Below are positions 24,449-31,628 of a DNA stretch of 64,000 bases, piece after piece (position 1 is the stretch's first letter; the number at the start of each line of letters is the position of its first letter). The position numbers and the translations under genes are program-made. The stretch covers positions 24,420-88,419 of the forward strand of contig NZ_JABEZT010000005.1 of assembly GCF_013149805.1 (NCBI RefSeq), written 5' to 3'. The DNA comes from Isoptericola chiayiensis. Its GTDB lineage: Bacteria > Actinomycetota > Actinomycetes > Actinomycetales > Cellulomonadaceae. The notes beneath the pieces were generated by a model that was not told the DNA's origin, did no database searches, and worked only from the letters and a program-made list of their open reading frames with translations.

Positions 24449-25081
24449 TCAGACGGTGCGGCGGCGGATCTCGACGCCCACCACGGCCAGGACGAGCAGC
24501 CCGCCGACGACGATGACCAGCGGAACCAGCATCCACACCAGGACGGCCGTCATCAGGACGGCACCCAGAAGAAGGCCGGACCCGTACAGGTCCTCGGCCG
24601 CGAGGTCGCTGCCGCGCGACAGCGCCGACCGTGTGGTGACGGCCCGGACGGGCTCGCCGTCGTCGTCGGACCAGGCGCCGGCGGCCCGCAGCACGACGAC
24701 GATCGCCACGGCGGCGAAGAGCGCCACGACGATCGCGACGATCTCGCCGCCGGGCAGCACACCCGACGTGGCGAGCTGCCAGTCACCGAGCAGGAGCAGC
24801 GCGAGGGCGACGACCGCCAGCCCGAGCGGCCACAGCGACCGGGTCGCGGCGACCCACTCGCGCCAGAAGCGCGAGGACCGGGTGTCACCCCCGACGACGT
24901 CACGGCGCAGTGCGGCGACGCCCGCGGCGAGCGACGGCACGAGAGTGACCAGCAGCAGGCTGCCCACCGCGACGTAGACGCCGATCAGCGCCACCTCGCC
25001 GAAGAGCTGGACGGTGCGGTAGAAGGAGCTCGGGCCCCCACGGCCGGATGACCGGGGGGCCCGAGCGTCGCGGCGTGCCAT
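24449..25081 (-). CDS. YesL-like (DUF624) membrane protein
   Basis: A 210-residue protein with about five hydrophobic helices (for example EVALIGVYVAVGSLLLVTLVPSLAAGVAAL and LLLGAVLMTAVLVWMLVPLVIVVGGLLVLAVV). Its position directly after two sugar ABC permeases and its helix pattern match the YesL/DUF624 family, which accompanies oligosaccharide and pectin transporters in Bacillus. The role is not established in the family. It starts one base before the permease stop region ends, so it is cotranscribed. Confidence 0.65.
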   Translation of the reverse strand: MARRDARAPRSSGRGGPSSFYRTVQLFGEVALIGVYVAVGSLLLVTLVPSLAAGVAALRRDVVGGDTRSSRFWREWVAATRSLWPLGLAVVALALLLLGDWQLATSGVLPGGEIVAIVVALFAAVAIVVVLRAAGAWSDDDGEPVRAVTTRSALSRGSDLAAEDLYGSGLLLGAVLMTAVLVWMLVPLVIVVGGLLVLAVVGVEIRRRTV

Positions 25082-25082
25082 G

Positions 25083-26000
25083 TCAGCCCTTGATGCCCTG
25101 CGTGGCGACGCCGTTGATGAGGAAGCGCTGGAACACGACGAAGAAGATCATCACGGGCAGCAGCGCGAGGACGGCCATGGCCATCTGTGCACCGTAGTCC
25201 GAGACGGACGTCTGGTCGACGTACTGGCGCAGCGCGATCGGCATCGTGTACAGGGCCGGGTCCTTCAGGTAGAGCAGCGGGCCGAGGAAGTCGTTCCACG
25301 ACCAGATGAACGTGAAGATCGAGCTGGTCACGATCGCCGGACGCATCAGCGGCAGGATGATACGGAAGAAGATGCGTCCGTGACCGCACCCGTCGATGCG
25401 GGCGGCCTCGTCCAGCGACCGCGGGATACCACGGATGAACTGGATCATGAGGAACACGAAGAACGCCTCGGCCGCCAGGAACTTCGGCAGCAGCAGCGGG
25501 TAGTACGTGTTCACCATGCCGAGATTGTTGAACAAGATGTACTGCGGGATGATCGTGACGTGGAACGGCAGCAGCAGCGTGCCGATCATGACCGCGAAGA
25601 GCGGCCCACGTCCGGGGAAGTCGATCCGGGCGAACGCGTACGCCGCGACCGTCGAGGACAGCACCGTGCCGACGACGGACAGAACCGCCAGCAGCAGCGA
25701 GTTGTTGAAGAACGTCCAGAAGGACACTCCGCCGATGCCGCTCAGGGCGGTGGTGTAGTGCTCGGCGGTCCACACGTCGGGGATGAGCTGCGTGTTGCCG
25801 ATGATGTCGGAGTTCGGCTTCATCGAGGCGAACAGCATCCACGCGGCCGGGTAGAGCACCACGATCGTCGCGCCCACGGCCACCGCATGGAAGATCACCG
25901 ACTTGACGCGGCGCTTGTTGCGGGCCGCGGCGCGGCGGGCCAGGGCCTCGTGATCGACGGGAGGCGTCTGGGGGGCCGGAGATTCGGTGAGAGTCGTCAT
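25083..26000 (-). CDS. Carbohydrate ABC transporter permease 2 (CUT1, MalG-like)
   Basis: A 305-residue inner-membrane permease with six predicted helices and the EAA loop DEAARIDGCGHGRIFFRIILPL that contacts the ATPase. ATG 26000 overlaps the stop of permease 1 (ATGA); the longer open frame is rejected because it runs through that gene. It imports an oligosaccharide with permease 1 and the lipoprotein encoded upstream. No ATPase gene is in this operon, so a shared MsmK-type ATPase encoded elsewhere must energise it. Confidence 0.92.
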   Translation of the reverse strand: MTTLTESPAPQTPPVDHEALARRAAARNKRRVKSVIFHAVAVGATIVVLYPAAWMLFASMKPNSDIIGNTQLIPDVWTAEHYTTALSGIGGVSFWTFFNNSLLLAVLSVVGTVLSSTVAAYAFARIDFPGRGPLFAVMIGTLLLPFHVTIIPQYILFNNLGMVNTYYPLLLPKFLAAEAFFVFLMIQFIRGIPRSLDEAARIDGCGHGRIFFRIILPLMRPAIVTSSIFTFIWSWNDFLGPLLYLKDPALYTMPIALRQYVDQTSVSDYGAQMAMAVLALLPVMIFFVVFQRFLINGVATQGIKG

Positions 26001-27001
26001 CGTTCGTCTCCCGTGTAGTGGACCCATCCCTTGGACGAGCGGAACAGGATCACGGTGATCACCGCGATGACGGAGACCAGGACCCAGGCCATCGCCGAGG
26101 CGTAACCCATCTGGAAGTCCTGGAATCCGCGCAGGTACAGGTACAGCGTGTAGAACATGGTCGAGCCCGCCGGACCACCGGTCCCGCCGGAGATGATGTA
26201 GGCGGAGCTGAAGACCTGGAAGGCGGCGATCGTCTCGAGGAGCAGGTTGAAGAACAGCACCGGGCTCAGCATCGGGAGCGTGATGTTCCAGAACTTGCGC
26301 ACCGGGCCGGCGCCGTCGCACTCGGCGGCCTCGTACAGCTCGGCCGGGATCTGCTTCAGGCCGGCCAGGAAGATCACCATCGGGGCACCGAAGCCCCACA
26401 CCCCGAGCAGGATCAGCATCGGCAGCGAGAACGCCGGGTTACCCACCCAGCCGCCGATGTCGATGCCGACCGACTGCTGGACGCGGTCGACGATGCCGTC
26501 GTCGATGAACATCGCCTTCCACACGATGGCGATGGACACCGAGGCGCCGATCAGCGACGGCGCGTAGAAGATCGACCGGTAGGCACCCTGCCCACGGTGC
26601 TTCATGTTCAGCAGCATCGCCACGGCGAGCGCCGCACCGAGCTTGATCGGCGTACCGAGCAGGACGTAGCCGGCCGTGACCTGGGCCGACTGGATGAACC
26701 GCGGGTCGTTGAACAGGTCGACGAAGTTGTCGAACCCCACCCACTGCGGCGAGGTGAACAGGTCGTAGTCCGTGAACGCCAGGTAGAGCGAGGCGATCAT
26801 CGGGAAGGCCGTTAGGCCGACGAACCCGATGATCCACGGGGACAGGAACAGGTAGCCCGAGCGGATGTCCTCGCGCTTGTACTTCCTCTTCGCCGGCCGC
26901 GGCGAGGGGAGCGGAGTCTCGGCGTCGGTCCGCTGCAGGTGCTGCGCGGGTGCCGGCTGCCCGGGTACGGCGACTGGTGCGCCGGGATCGATTGAAGCCA
27001 T
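25997..27001 (-). CDS. Carbohydrate ABC transporter permease 1 (CUT1, MalF-like)
   Basis: A 334-residue permease. A hydrophilic, proline-rich N-terminus of about 45 residues precedes six membrane helices starting at YLFLSPWIIGFVGLTAFPM. The EAA loop is YEAAECDGAGPVRKFWNITLPML. It is separated from the binding-protein gene by 65 bases that contain a strong hairpin, and overlaps permease 2. It functions with permease 2 in oligosaccharide uptake. Confidence 0.92.
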   Translation of the reverse strand: MASIDPGAPVAVPGQPAPAQHLQRTDAETPLPSPRPAKRKYKREDIRSGYLFLSPWIIGFVGLTAFPMIASLYLAFTDYDLFTSPQWVGFDNFVDLFNDPRFIQSAQVTAGYVLLGTPIKLGAALAVAMLLNMKHRGQGAYRSIFYAPSLIGASVSIAIVWKAMFIDDGIVDRVQQSVGIDIGGWVGNPAFSLPMLILLGVWGFGAPMVIFLAGLKQIPAELYEAAECDGAGPVRKFWNITLPMLSPVLFFNLLLETIAAFQVFSSAYIISGGTGGPAGSTMFYTLYLYLRGFQDFQMGYASAMAWVLVSVIAVITVILFRSSKGWVHYTGDER

Positions 27002-27018
27002 GGGGGGAACCTCCGGTG

Positions 27019-27052
27019 CGTGCGGCCCCGCGATGCCTCACGGGGCCGCACG
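27019..27052 (-). promoter_or_regulatory. Hairpin between binding-protein and permease genes
   Basis: CGTGCGGCCCCG and its perfect complement form a 12-bp stem with a 10-base loop in the only sizeable gap of this operon. Such hairpins commonly terminate part of the transcripts or protect the upstream mRNA, giving more binding protein than permease. Confidence 0.65.
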
Positions 27053-27066
27053 CTACGTGGGGAGCG

Positions 27067-28374
27067 TCAGGACTGGCCGACGGCGTCGTTGGCGAAGGCG
27101 AACCACTGCTCGACGAACTCGTCGACCGTGATGTTGCCGTAGCCGAGCTCCTCGGCCAGGCGCATCCACTCGGCCTCGATGGAACCGAAGCCCTCGACCG
27201 GCAGCGGTGCCGACTCGGTGACGTCCGCGGCGACGGACTCCTCGTACTCGAGCACGGTGGCGTCGACCGATCCCTCCTCGACGTTCATGGCGTCACGCTG
27301 GGCGGCCACGGCGGGCACGCCCTTCGAGGTACCGAAGATCTCGCCGACCTGCGGGTCGTTGACCAGGAAGCTGATCAGCTCGGCAGCCTCCTCCGGGTGC
27401 TCGGAGTTGGCGCTCGACGAGAGCAGCATCGACGGCTTCCAGAACTGCTGCGGGCCGTTGTCGCCCGACGGCATCGGCAGCATGTGGATGTTCTCGGTGC
27501 CGGAGTCGGAGATGTAGCCGGCCAGGAAGTTGTCCCAGCTCGCCTCCGCCGCGGCCTCGTTCGAGGTGAACCCGCCCAGCGGAGCGAGTTGCACGGCGCG
27601 CTCGGTCGGGTAGAGCTGACCGGCCTCGCGCAGCTCGGAGGCCAGGTTGAGGAACTCGGTGACGGCGGCCTCGTCGAAGTTGAGCTGGCCGTCCTCGGTG
27701 AAGGGCTGCTCACCCTGCTGCAGGTACCACTGCAGGAAGAACCAGAAGGTGCCGGTGTAGTCACCCGAGCCGTAGATGGCCGGGTCCTCGCCGGCGCCGG
27801 CCTCGGAGGCCTCGGCGATGAAGGCGTTGAAGTCGTCCCAGGTGTACCCCGGCTCGAGCGGGTCGACGCCGATCGTGTCGAGCACGTCCTGGTTGTAGAA
27901 CAGCGCGAGCGTGTTCTGCGAGGTCGGGATGCCGTACTGCGCGCCCTCGATGGTGCCGGAGGACAGCAGCGCCTCCTCGAACCCGGAGGTGTCGATCTGG
28001 CTGCCGGTGTACTCGGACAGGTCGGCGAGCTGGCCGGTCCCGCCGTACTGGCGCAGGTAGGACAGGTCCATCTGGAACACGTCGGGCAGCGACTGGCCGG
28101 CCGCCTCCGTGTTGCGGGCCGTCCAGTAGTTCTCCCAGTCCTGGAACTGGGTCTGGACGGTGATGCCGGGGTTCGCCTCCTCGAAGAGGTCGATCGACTC
28201 CTCGTACCGGGCGGCACGGTCGTCGTTGCCCCACCAGGCGACGGTCAGGGTGACGTCGCCACCCTCCTCGCCACCCTCGGCGGAGTCGTCGCCGCCGCCG
28301 CTGCACGCGGTCAGCACGAGAGCGACAGCAGCGGTCGCGGCAGCCGCACCTGCGGCCTTGCGCGTGATCCTCAT
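27067..28374 (-). CDS. Extracellular sugar-binding lipoprotein of ABC importer
   Basis: A 435-residue family 1 solute-binding protein. Residues 1-24 are a lipoprotein signal with the lipobox LTAC followed by an acidic-glycine linker. The mature part begins DVTLTVAWWGNDDRAARYEESIDLFEEANPGI-like sequence typical of oligosaccharide binders, and contains FYNQDVLDTIGVDPLEPGYTWDDF. ATG 28374 follows CAAGGAGGCTCCG. It is the first gene of the importer operon. Operator-like sites lie 65-190 bases upstream. The bound sugar is probably a pectin-derived oligosaccharide, by context. Confidence 0.92.
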   Translation of the reverse strand: MRITRKAAGAAAATAAVALVLTACSGGGDDSAEGGEEGGDVTLTVAWWGNDDRAARYEESIDLFEEANPGITVQTQFQDWENYWTARNTEAAGQSLPDVFQMDLSYLRQYGGTGQLADLSEYTGSQIDTSGFEEALLSSGTIEGAQYGIPTSQNTLALFYNQDVLDTIGVDPLEPGYTWDDFNAFIAEASEAGAGEDPAIYGSGDYTGTFWFFLQWYLQQGEQPFTEDGQLNFDEAAVTEFLNLASELREAGQLYPTERAVQLAPLGGFTSNEAAAEASWDNFLAGYISDSGTENIHMLPMPSGDNGPQQFWKPSMLLSSSANSEHPEEAAELISFLVNDPQVGEIFGTSKGVPAVAAQRDAMNVEEGSVDATVLEYEESVAADVTESAPLPVEGFGSIEAEWMRLAEELGYGNITVDEFVEQWFAFANDAVGQS

Positions 28375-28438
28375 CGGAGCCTCCTTGCTCGGTCTGTCGA
28401 CGGAGGTGCCCCCTGTGGCAGCCTCAGGTGTCGTCGAC

Positions 28439-28452
28439 TTGAAACGATACAA
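28439..28452. promoter_or_regulatory. LacI-family operator upstream of the importer operon
   Basis: TTGAAACGATACAA matches the rha operator read on the minus strand (TTGAAACGATTCAT) at its first ten bases and is centred on CG. It lies 65 bases before the binding-protein start. Confidence 0.6.
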
Positions 28453-28484
28453 TACAGGTCTCCGGTGAGCGGTCAAGCCCCCTT

Positions 28485-28498
28485 GGAAAGCGCTTCAT
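28485..28498. promoter_or_regulatory. Second operator-like site before the importer operon
   Basis: GGAAAGCGCTTCAT has the perfect core AAGCGCTT, centred on CG like LacI/CcpA-type sites. It is weaker evidence than the neighbouring TTGAAACGATACAA site. Confidence 0.3.
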
Positions 28499-28549
28499 CA
28501 CGATCCGGCAACATCGCTGCTCACGGCACCCTCGGACCCGGGTGGCGGC

Positions 28550-28563
28550 TGTGAGCGTTCACA
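28550..28563. promoter_or_regulatory. lac-operator-like palindrome before the importer operon
   Basis: TGTGAGCGTTCACA differs by one base from the ideal symmetric lac operator core TGTGAGCGCTCACA. It lies 176 bases before the binding-protein start. A LacI-family protein is the likely ligand; which one is unknown. Confidence 0.45.
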
Positions 28564-28743
28564 ACGGTCAGAGACTACGTGAGCCGCGTCATACCCGGGC
28601 GCCGTCGAGGTCGCCACCGCCCACCGCATCGATACCGGTTCGTGACCTCCCGGGCGCATTCACAGTCGCCGGGGCACCCCGGGTATCCCCCGAGTGCCCC
28701 GCCACGCTGCCCCGCTGCCGCACCCGGACCGGCACCAAGACAT

Positions 28744-28816
28744 CGCGAGGTCGTACCTCCCGTCGCGCGGTCGTACTCCCCGGGTACGACCGCGCGACGG
28801 GAGGTACGACCTCGCG
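28744..28816. repeat. 33-bp perfect inverted repeat with 7-base loop (intergenic array A)
   Basis: The arms 28744-28776 and 28784-28816 are perfectly complementary over 33 bp around the loop TCCCCGG. Each arm is two related 20-bp-period units (CGCGAGGTCGTACCTCCCGT then CGCGCGGTCGTAC). It lies in the 602-base gap between the importer operon and the fructuronate reductase gene and could act as a strong terminator. No gene is supported in the gap. Confidence 0.9.
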
Positions 28817-28932
28817 GCGGGGGGTGTCGGCGGCGGGGGGTGTCGGCGGCGGGCGGGTCGGCGGAGGTCAGCGGGGGTATCGGCCGGGGTGTCGGCGGGC
28901 GGGTCGGCGGGGGTGTCGGCGGCAGGCACCGC
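28817..28932. repeat. G-rich degenerate tandem repeats
   Basis: At least five imperfect copies of GGGGGTGTCGGCGGC or GGGCGGGTCGGCGG follow array A. The minus strand is C-rich. It reads as simple sequence; a minus-strand frame gives repeated PADTP but has no ribosome binding site or family features. Confidence 0.6.
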
Positions 28933-28976
28933 CGGCTGACCAGAAGTCATCCGGCGACGGCCCACACCGGGGAGCG

Positions 28977-30482
28977 TCAGCCGGCGGCCGGCACCCCCGC
29001 CAGCTCAGCGACCTCCGCAGCGACGGCGTCGAGCAGGGCCGGATCCATCCCGACGCCCTTCGGCAGCAGTCCCGGCAGGGCGGTCAGGGCACGAGCGACG
29101 TCGGCCGGCGCCGCGGCCTCCGCCGACCCGCCGCCCACCGTGGCCACGACCCGCTGCAGCTCGTCCCCGCGCGGGTCGTCGACGGCGCGCCCGGCCACCG
29201 CCTCCCGGCGCACGACCTCGGACCAGCATGCCAGGGCGTACGCGGCACCATGCGGCACCGATCCCGCCGCCAGCCGCTCGGCGATCGTGTCACCCCAGCG
29301 GTACGGGATCTTCTGGGTGCCGTCCATCGACACCTGCAGCGTGGTGTGTCCCGTCGCCGGGTTGGCGAACCTCTCGAGCAGCGACTCCCCGTACGCGTCG
29401 AGGTCGGCGCCGTCGGGCGGCGTGAGCGTCGGCAGCGCGTCGTCGAACAGCAGCCGGCGGGCGCGCGCGCGGATCGCCGGGTCCTCGACGGCCTCGGCCA
29501 TCGTCACGTGACCGGCCAACCGGCCCGCATAGGCCAGCAGCGAGTGGGTGCCGTTGAGCAGCCGGAGCTTGGCACGCTCCCACACGGACACGTCGTCGGT
29601 GAGCGTCGCACCCGCCTGCTCCCAGGCCGGTCGGGGTCCGGCGAACCGGTCCTCGATCACCCACTGGGAGAACGGCTCTCCGACGACGAGCCCTTCGTCC
29701 CGCACGCCCAGCTCGCCTTCGACGGCGTCGCGCTGCTCCGGTGTCGTGGCCGGGACGATGCGGTCCACCATCGAACAGGGGAACGTGACGTGCGCGTCGA
29801 GCCAGGCCCGCAGCGCGGTGTCCTGCGGCAGCGCCGCGTCCAGCGCGGACCGCACCAGACCCTCCAGGACGTGGCCGTTGTCGACCATGTTGTCGCAGGT
29901 CAGAACCGTCAACGGCAACGCTTCACCCGCCTCGCAGGCGGCCCGGTACCGGGCCGCGAGCCCGCGCACGAGGACCCCGATCGCACTGCCTGCGGCGACC
30001 GTCTCGCCGGGAGCCCCGGTCCCCTGCTCGGCCGCGAGCGCGTCGAGGTCCGGGCGCACCCGGTCGAGGTCGAGCTCGCCGGAGCCGGTACGGCAGTAGC
30101 CCTTCTCCGTGACGGTGAGGGTGACCAGGTGCGTGGTCGGCGCCGCGATCGTCGCGAGGACGCGCTCCGTCTCCTCGGCCGGCCAGGCGACGTCGAGCAC
30201 GGCTCCGACCAGGTCCACCGAGCTGTCCCGGGCCCCGGCGGTGAGCACCGAGTAGACGCCGCCCTGCGGCCGGAGCTGGTCCCGGACCGACGCCGAGCGC
30301 TGGGTCACCCCGAGGATCCCCCACCGGCGGTCTCCCGTGGCCCGTGCGGCCTGCTCGGTGTAGACGGCCTGGTGCGCCCGGTGGAACGCACCGATGCCGA
30401 GATGGACGATCCCGACGGACTCCGGGGTGACGGGCGCGTCGACGCTCGTGGGCAGATGGTCGCGGTGCAGGCGGTCGGTCAC
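28977..30482 (-). CDS. uxuB: Mannitol-dehydrogenase-family reductase, probable D-fructuronate (or tagaturonate) reductase
   Basis: A 501-residue long-chain dehydrogenase. The N-terminal Rossmann region has VHLGIGAFHRAHQAVYTEQ, the middle has CDNMVDNG, and the catalytic lysine region is ERAKLRLLNGTHSLLAY. The family reduces D-fructuronate to D-mannonate, tagaturonate to altronate, or oxidises mannitol. The adjacent uxaC and uronate-type regulator favour a hexuronate. GTG 30482 overlaps the regulator stop (GTGA). Fructuronate versus tagaturonate cannot be decided from the sequence alone. Confidence 0.85.
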   Translation of the reverse strand: MTDRLHRDHLPTSVDAPVTPESVGIVHLGIGAFHRAHQAVYTEQAARATGDRRWGILGVTQRSASVRDQLRPQGGVYSVLTAGARDSSVDLVGAVLDVAWPAEETERVLATIAAPTTHLVTLTVTEKGYCRTGSGELDLDRVRPDLDALAAEQGTGAPGETVAAGSAIGVLVRGLAARYRAACEAGEALPLTVLTCDNMVDNGHVLEGLVRSALDAALPQDTALRAWLDAHVTFPCSMVDRIVPATTPEQRDAVEGELGVRDEGLVVGEPFSQWVIEDRFAGPRPAWEQAGATLTDDVSVWERAKLRLLNGTHSLLAYAGRLAGHVTMAEAVEDPAIRARARRLLFDDALPTLTPPDGADLDAYGESLLERFANPATGHTTLQVSMDGTQKIPYRWGDTIAERLAAGSVPHGAAYALACWSEVVRREAVAGRAVDDPRGDELQRVVATVGGGSAEAAAPADVARALTALPGLLPKGVGMDPALLDAVAAEVAELAGVPAAG

Positions 30483-31498
30483 GGGGTTCCTCCAGGGACG
30501 AGCGTCTCGGTCGGGGCGGCGGTCGCGGCCGCCGCGGGAGCAGGGGTGGGCGGCGCGGTGGACGAGCGCACGACCAGGTCGACGTCCAGCGGCGCCGCGG
30601 TGACGCCGTCGTCGGCCACGAGCAGGTCGACGGCGGCACGACCCATGGCGCGCAGGTCGACCCGCAGCGTGGTGAGCGCGGGAGTGACGAGCGAGGCGAC
30701 GTAGGAGTCGTCGCAGCCGACGACGGACAGGTCGCCGGGCACGTCGAGCCCGCGGGCGCGCAACCGCCCGACGAGACCGACGGCGACGAGGTCGTTGAAG
30801 GTGATGACGGCGGTCGCACCGCTGGCGACGACGAGGTCCGCGGCGGCCTGCCCGCCCTCGACCTGCGGGCGGAAGGCACCCAGCGCGACCACGTCGACGT
30901 CGTCGTACGCGGCGGCGGCGAGGCCGGCACGACGACGGCGGTCGCTCCACGAGCTCTCCGGCCCGCCGACGTAGGCGATCCGGCGGTGACCGAGGGCACG
31001 CAGGTGCTCCAGCGCGCGTCGCATGCCCGCCGCGTGGTCGGTCTCGACGGCGGGGACGCCGTCGGCCTCGTGATTGACCAGCACGACGGGCCGCTCGCCC
31101 AGCACGGCGAGCGCCCGGTCGACGGCGCGCGGCGAGCAGAGCACGACCCCGTCGGTCTGCGGGGCGAGCGAGGTCAGGACCTCGGCCTCGAGGTCGGGGT
31201 TCTCCTCGGTGTCCACGACGAACAACCCGGCGCCGCGCTCGCGGGCGCGCGCCTGGGCTCCCTTGGCGACCGCCGCGAAGTAGGGGTTGGCGAGGTCCGG
31301 GACGACGAGCCCGTAGGCGCCGGTCCGGCCGGCCCGCAGCACCGACGCGGCGCGGTTGGGACGGTAGCCGAGCTCGTCGGCGGCGGCACGCACCCGTTCT
31401 CGCGTGTGCGGGGCGACACGGTCGGGCGCAGCCAGGGCGCGCGAGACCGTCGAGATGGAGACGCCGGCCGCGCGGGCGACGTCGTGCACCGTGACCAT
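30479..31498 (-). CDS. LacI-family regulator of the uronate genes
   Basis: A 339-residue repressor. The helix-turn-helix is at residues 2-26 (TVHDVARAAGVSISTVSRAL), the hinge at ASVLRAGRTG, and the effector domain begins YGLVVPDLANPYFAAVAKG. A Pro/Ala/Thr-rich tail ends the protein. It is divergent from uxaC and is cotranscribed with the reductase downstream. Two TGCAAACGTT-type sites lie in the divergent region, so it probably represses both directions and is released by a uronate. Confidence 0.88.
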   Translation of the reverse strand: MVTVHDVARAAGVSISTVSRALAAPDRVAPHTRERVRAAADELGYRPNRAASVLRAGRTGAYGLVVPDLANPYFAAVAKGAQARARERGAGLFVVDTEENPDLEAEVLTSLAPQTDGVVLCSPRAVDRALAVLGERPVVLVNHEADGVPAVETDHAAGMRRALEHLRALGHRRIAYVGGPESSWSDRRRRAGLAAAAYDDVDVVALGAFRPQVEGGQAAADLVVASGATAVITFNDLVAVGLVGRLRARGLDVPGDLSVVGCDDSYVASLVTPALTTLRVDLRAMGRAAVDLLVADDGVTAAPLDVDLVVRSSTAPPTPAPAAAATAAPTETLVPGGTP

Positions 31499-31511
31499 TG
31501 CACTCCACCTT

Positions 31512-31525
31512 TGGGAACGTTTGCA
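31512..31525. promoter_or_regulatory. LacI-family operator 1 of the uronate locus
   Basis: TGGGAACGTTTGCA is a CG-centred half-degenerate palindrome 14 bases upstream of the regulator start. Its right half GTTTGCA is the complement of the left half of the second site. Confidence 0.5.
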
Positions 31526-31589
31526 GGATGACGCAAGCCAAGCCTAACGCCTCGATCGGGTGGCGCTCTCTCACCGCGTGACACTATGC

Positions 31590-31603
31590 TGCAAACGTTG
31601 TCA
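31590..31603. promoter_or_regulatory. LacI-family operator 2 of the uronate locus
   Basis: TGCAAACGTTGTCA is a CG-centred near-palindrome 26 bases upstream of the uxaC GTG. The two site centres are 78 bp apart, close to a whole number of helical turns, which would allow looping. Confidence 0.55.
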
Positions 31604-31628
31604 TCCACACCACGACGAGGAGGCCGCG

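Noticed and set aside
28660-28965. Minus-strand frame with repeated PADTP
   Set aside because: It is produced by G-rich simple repeats and the 33-bp hairpin. It has no ribosome binding site and no recognisable fold.
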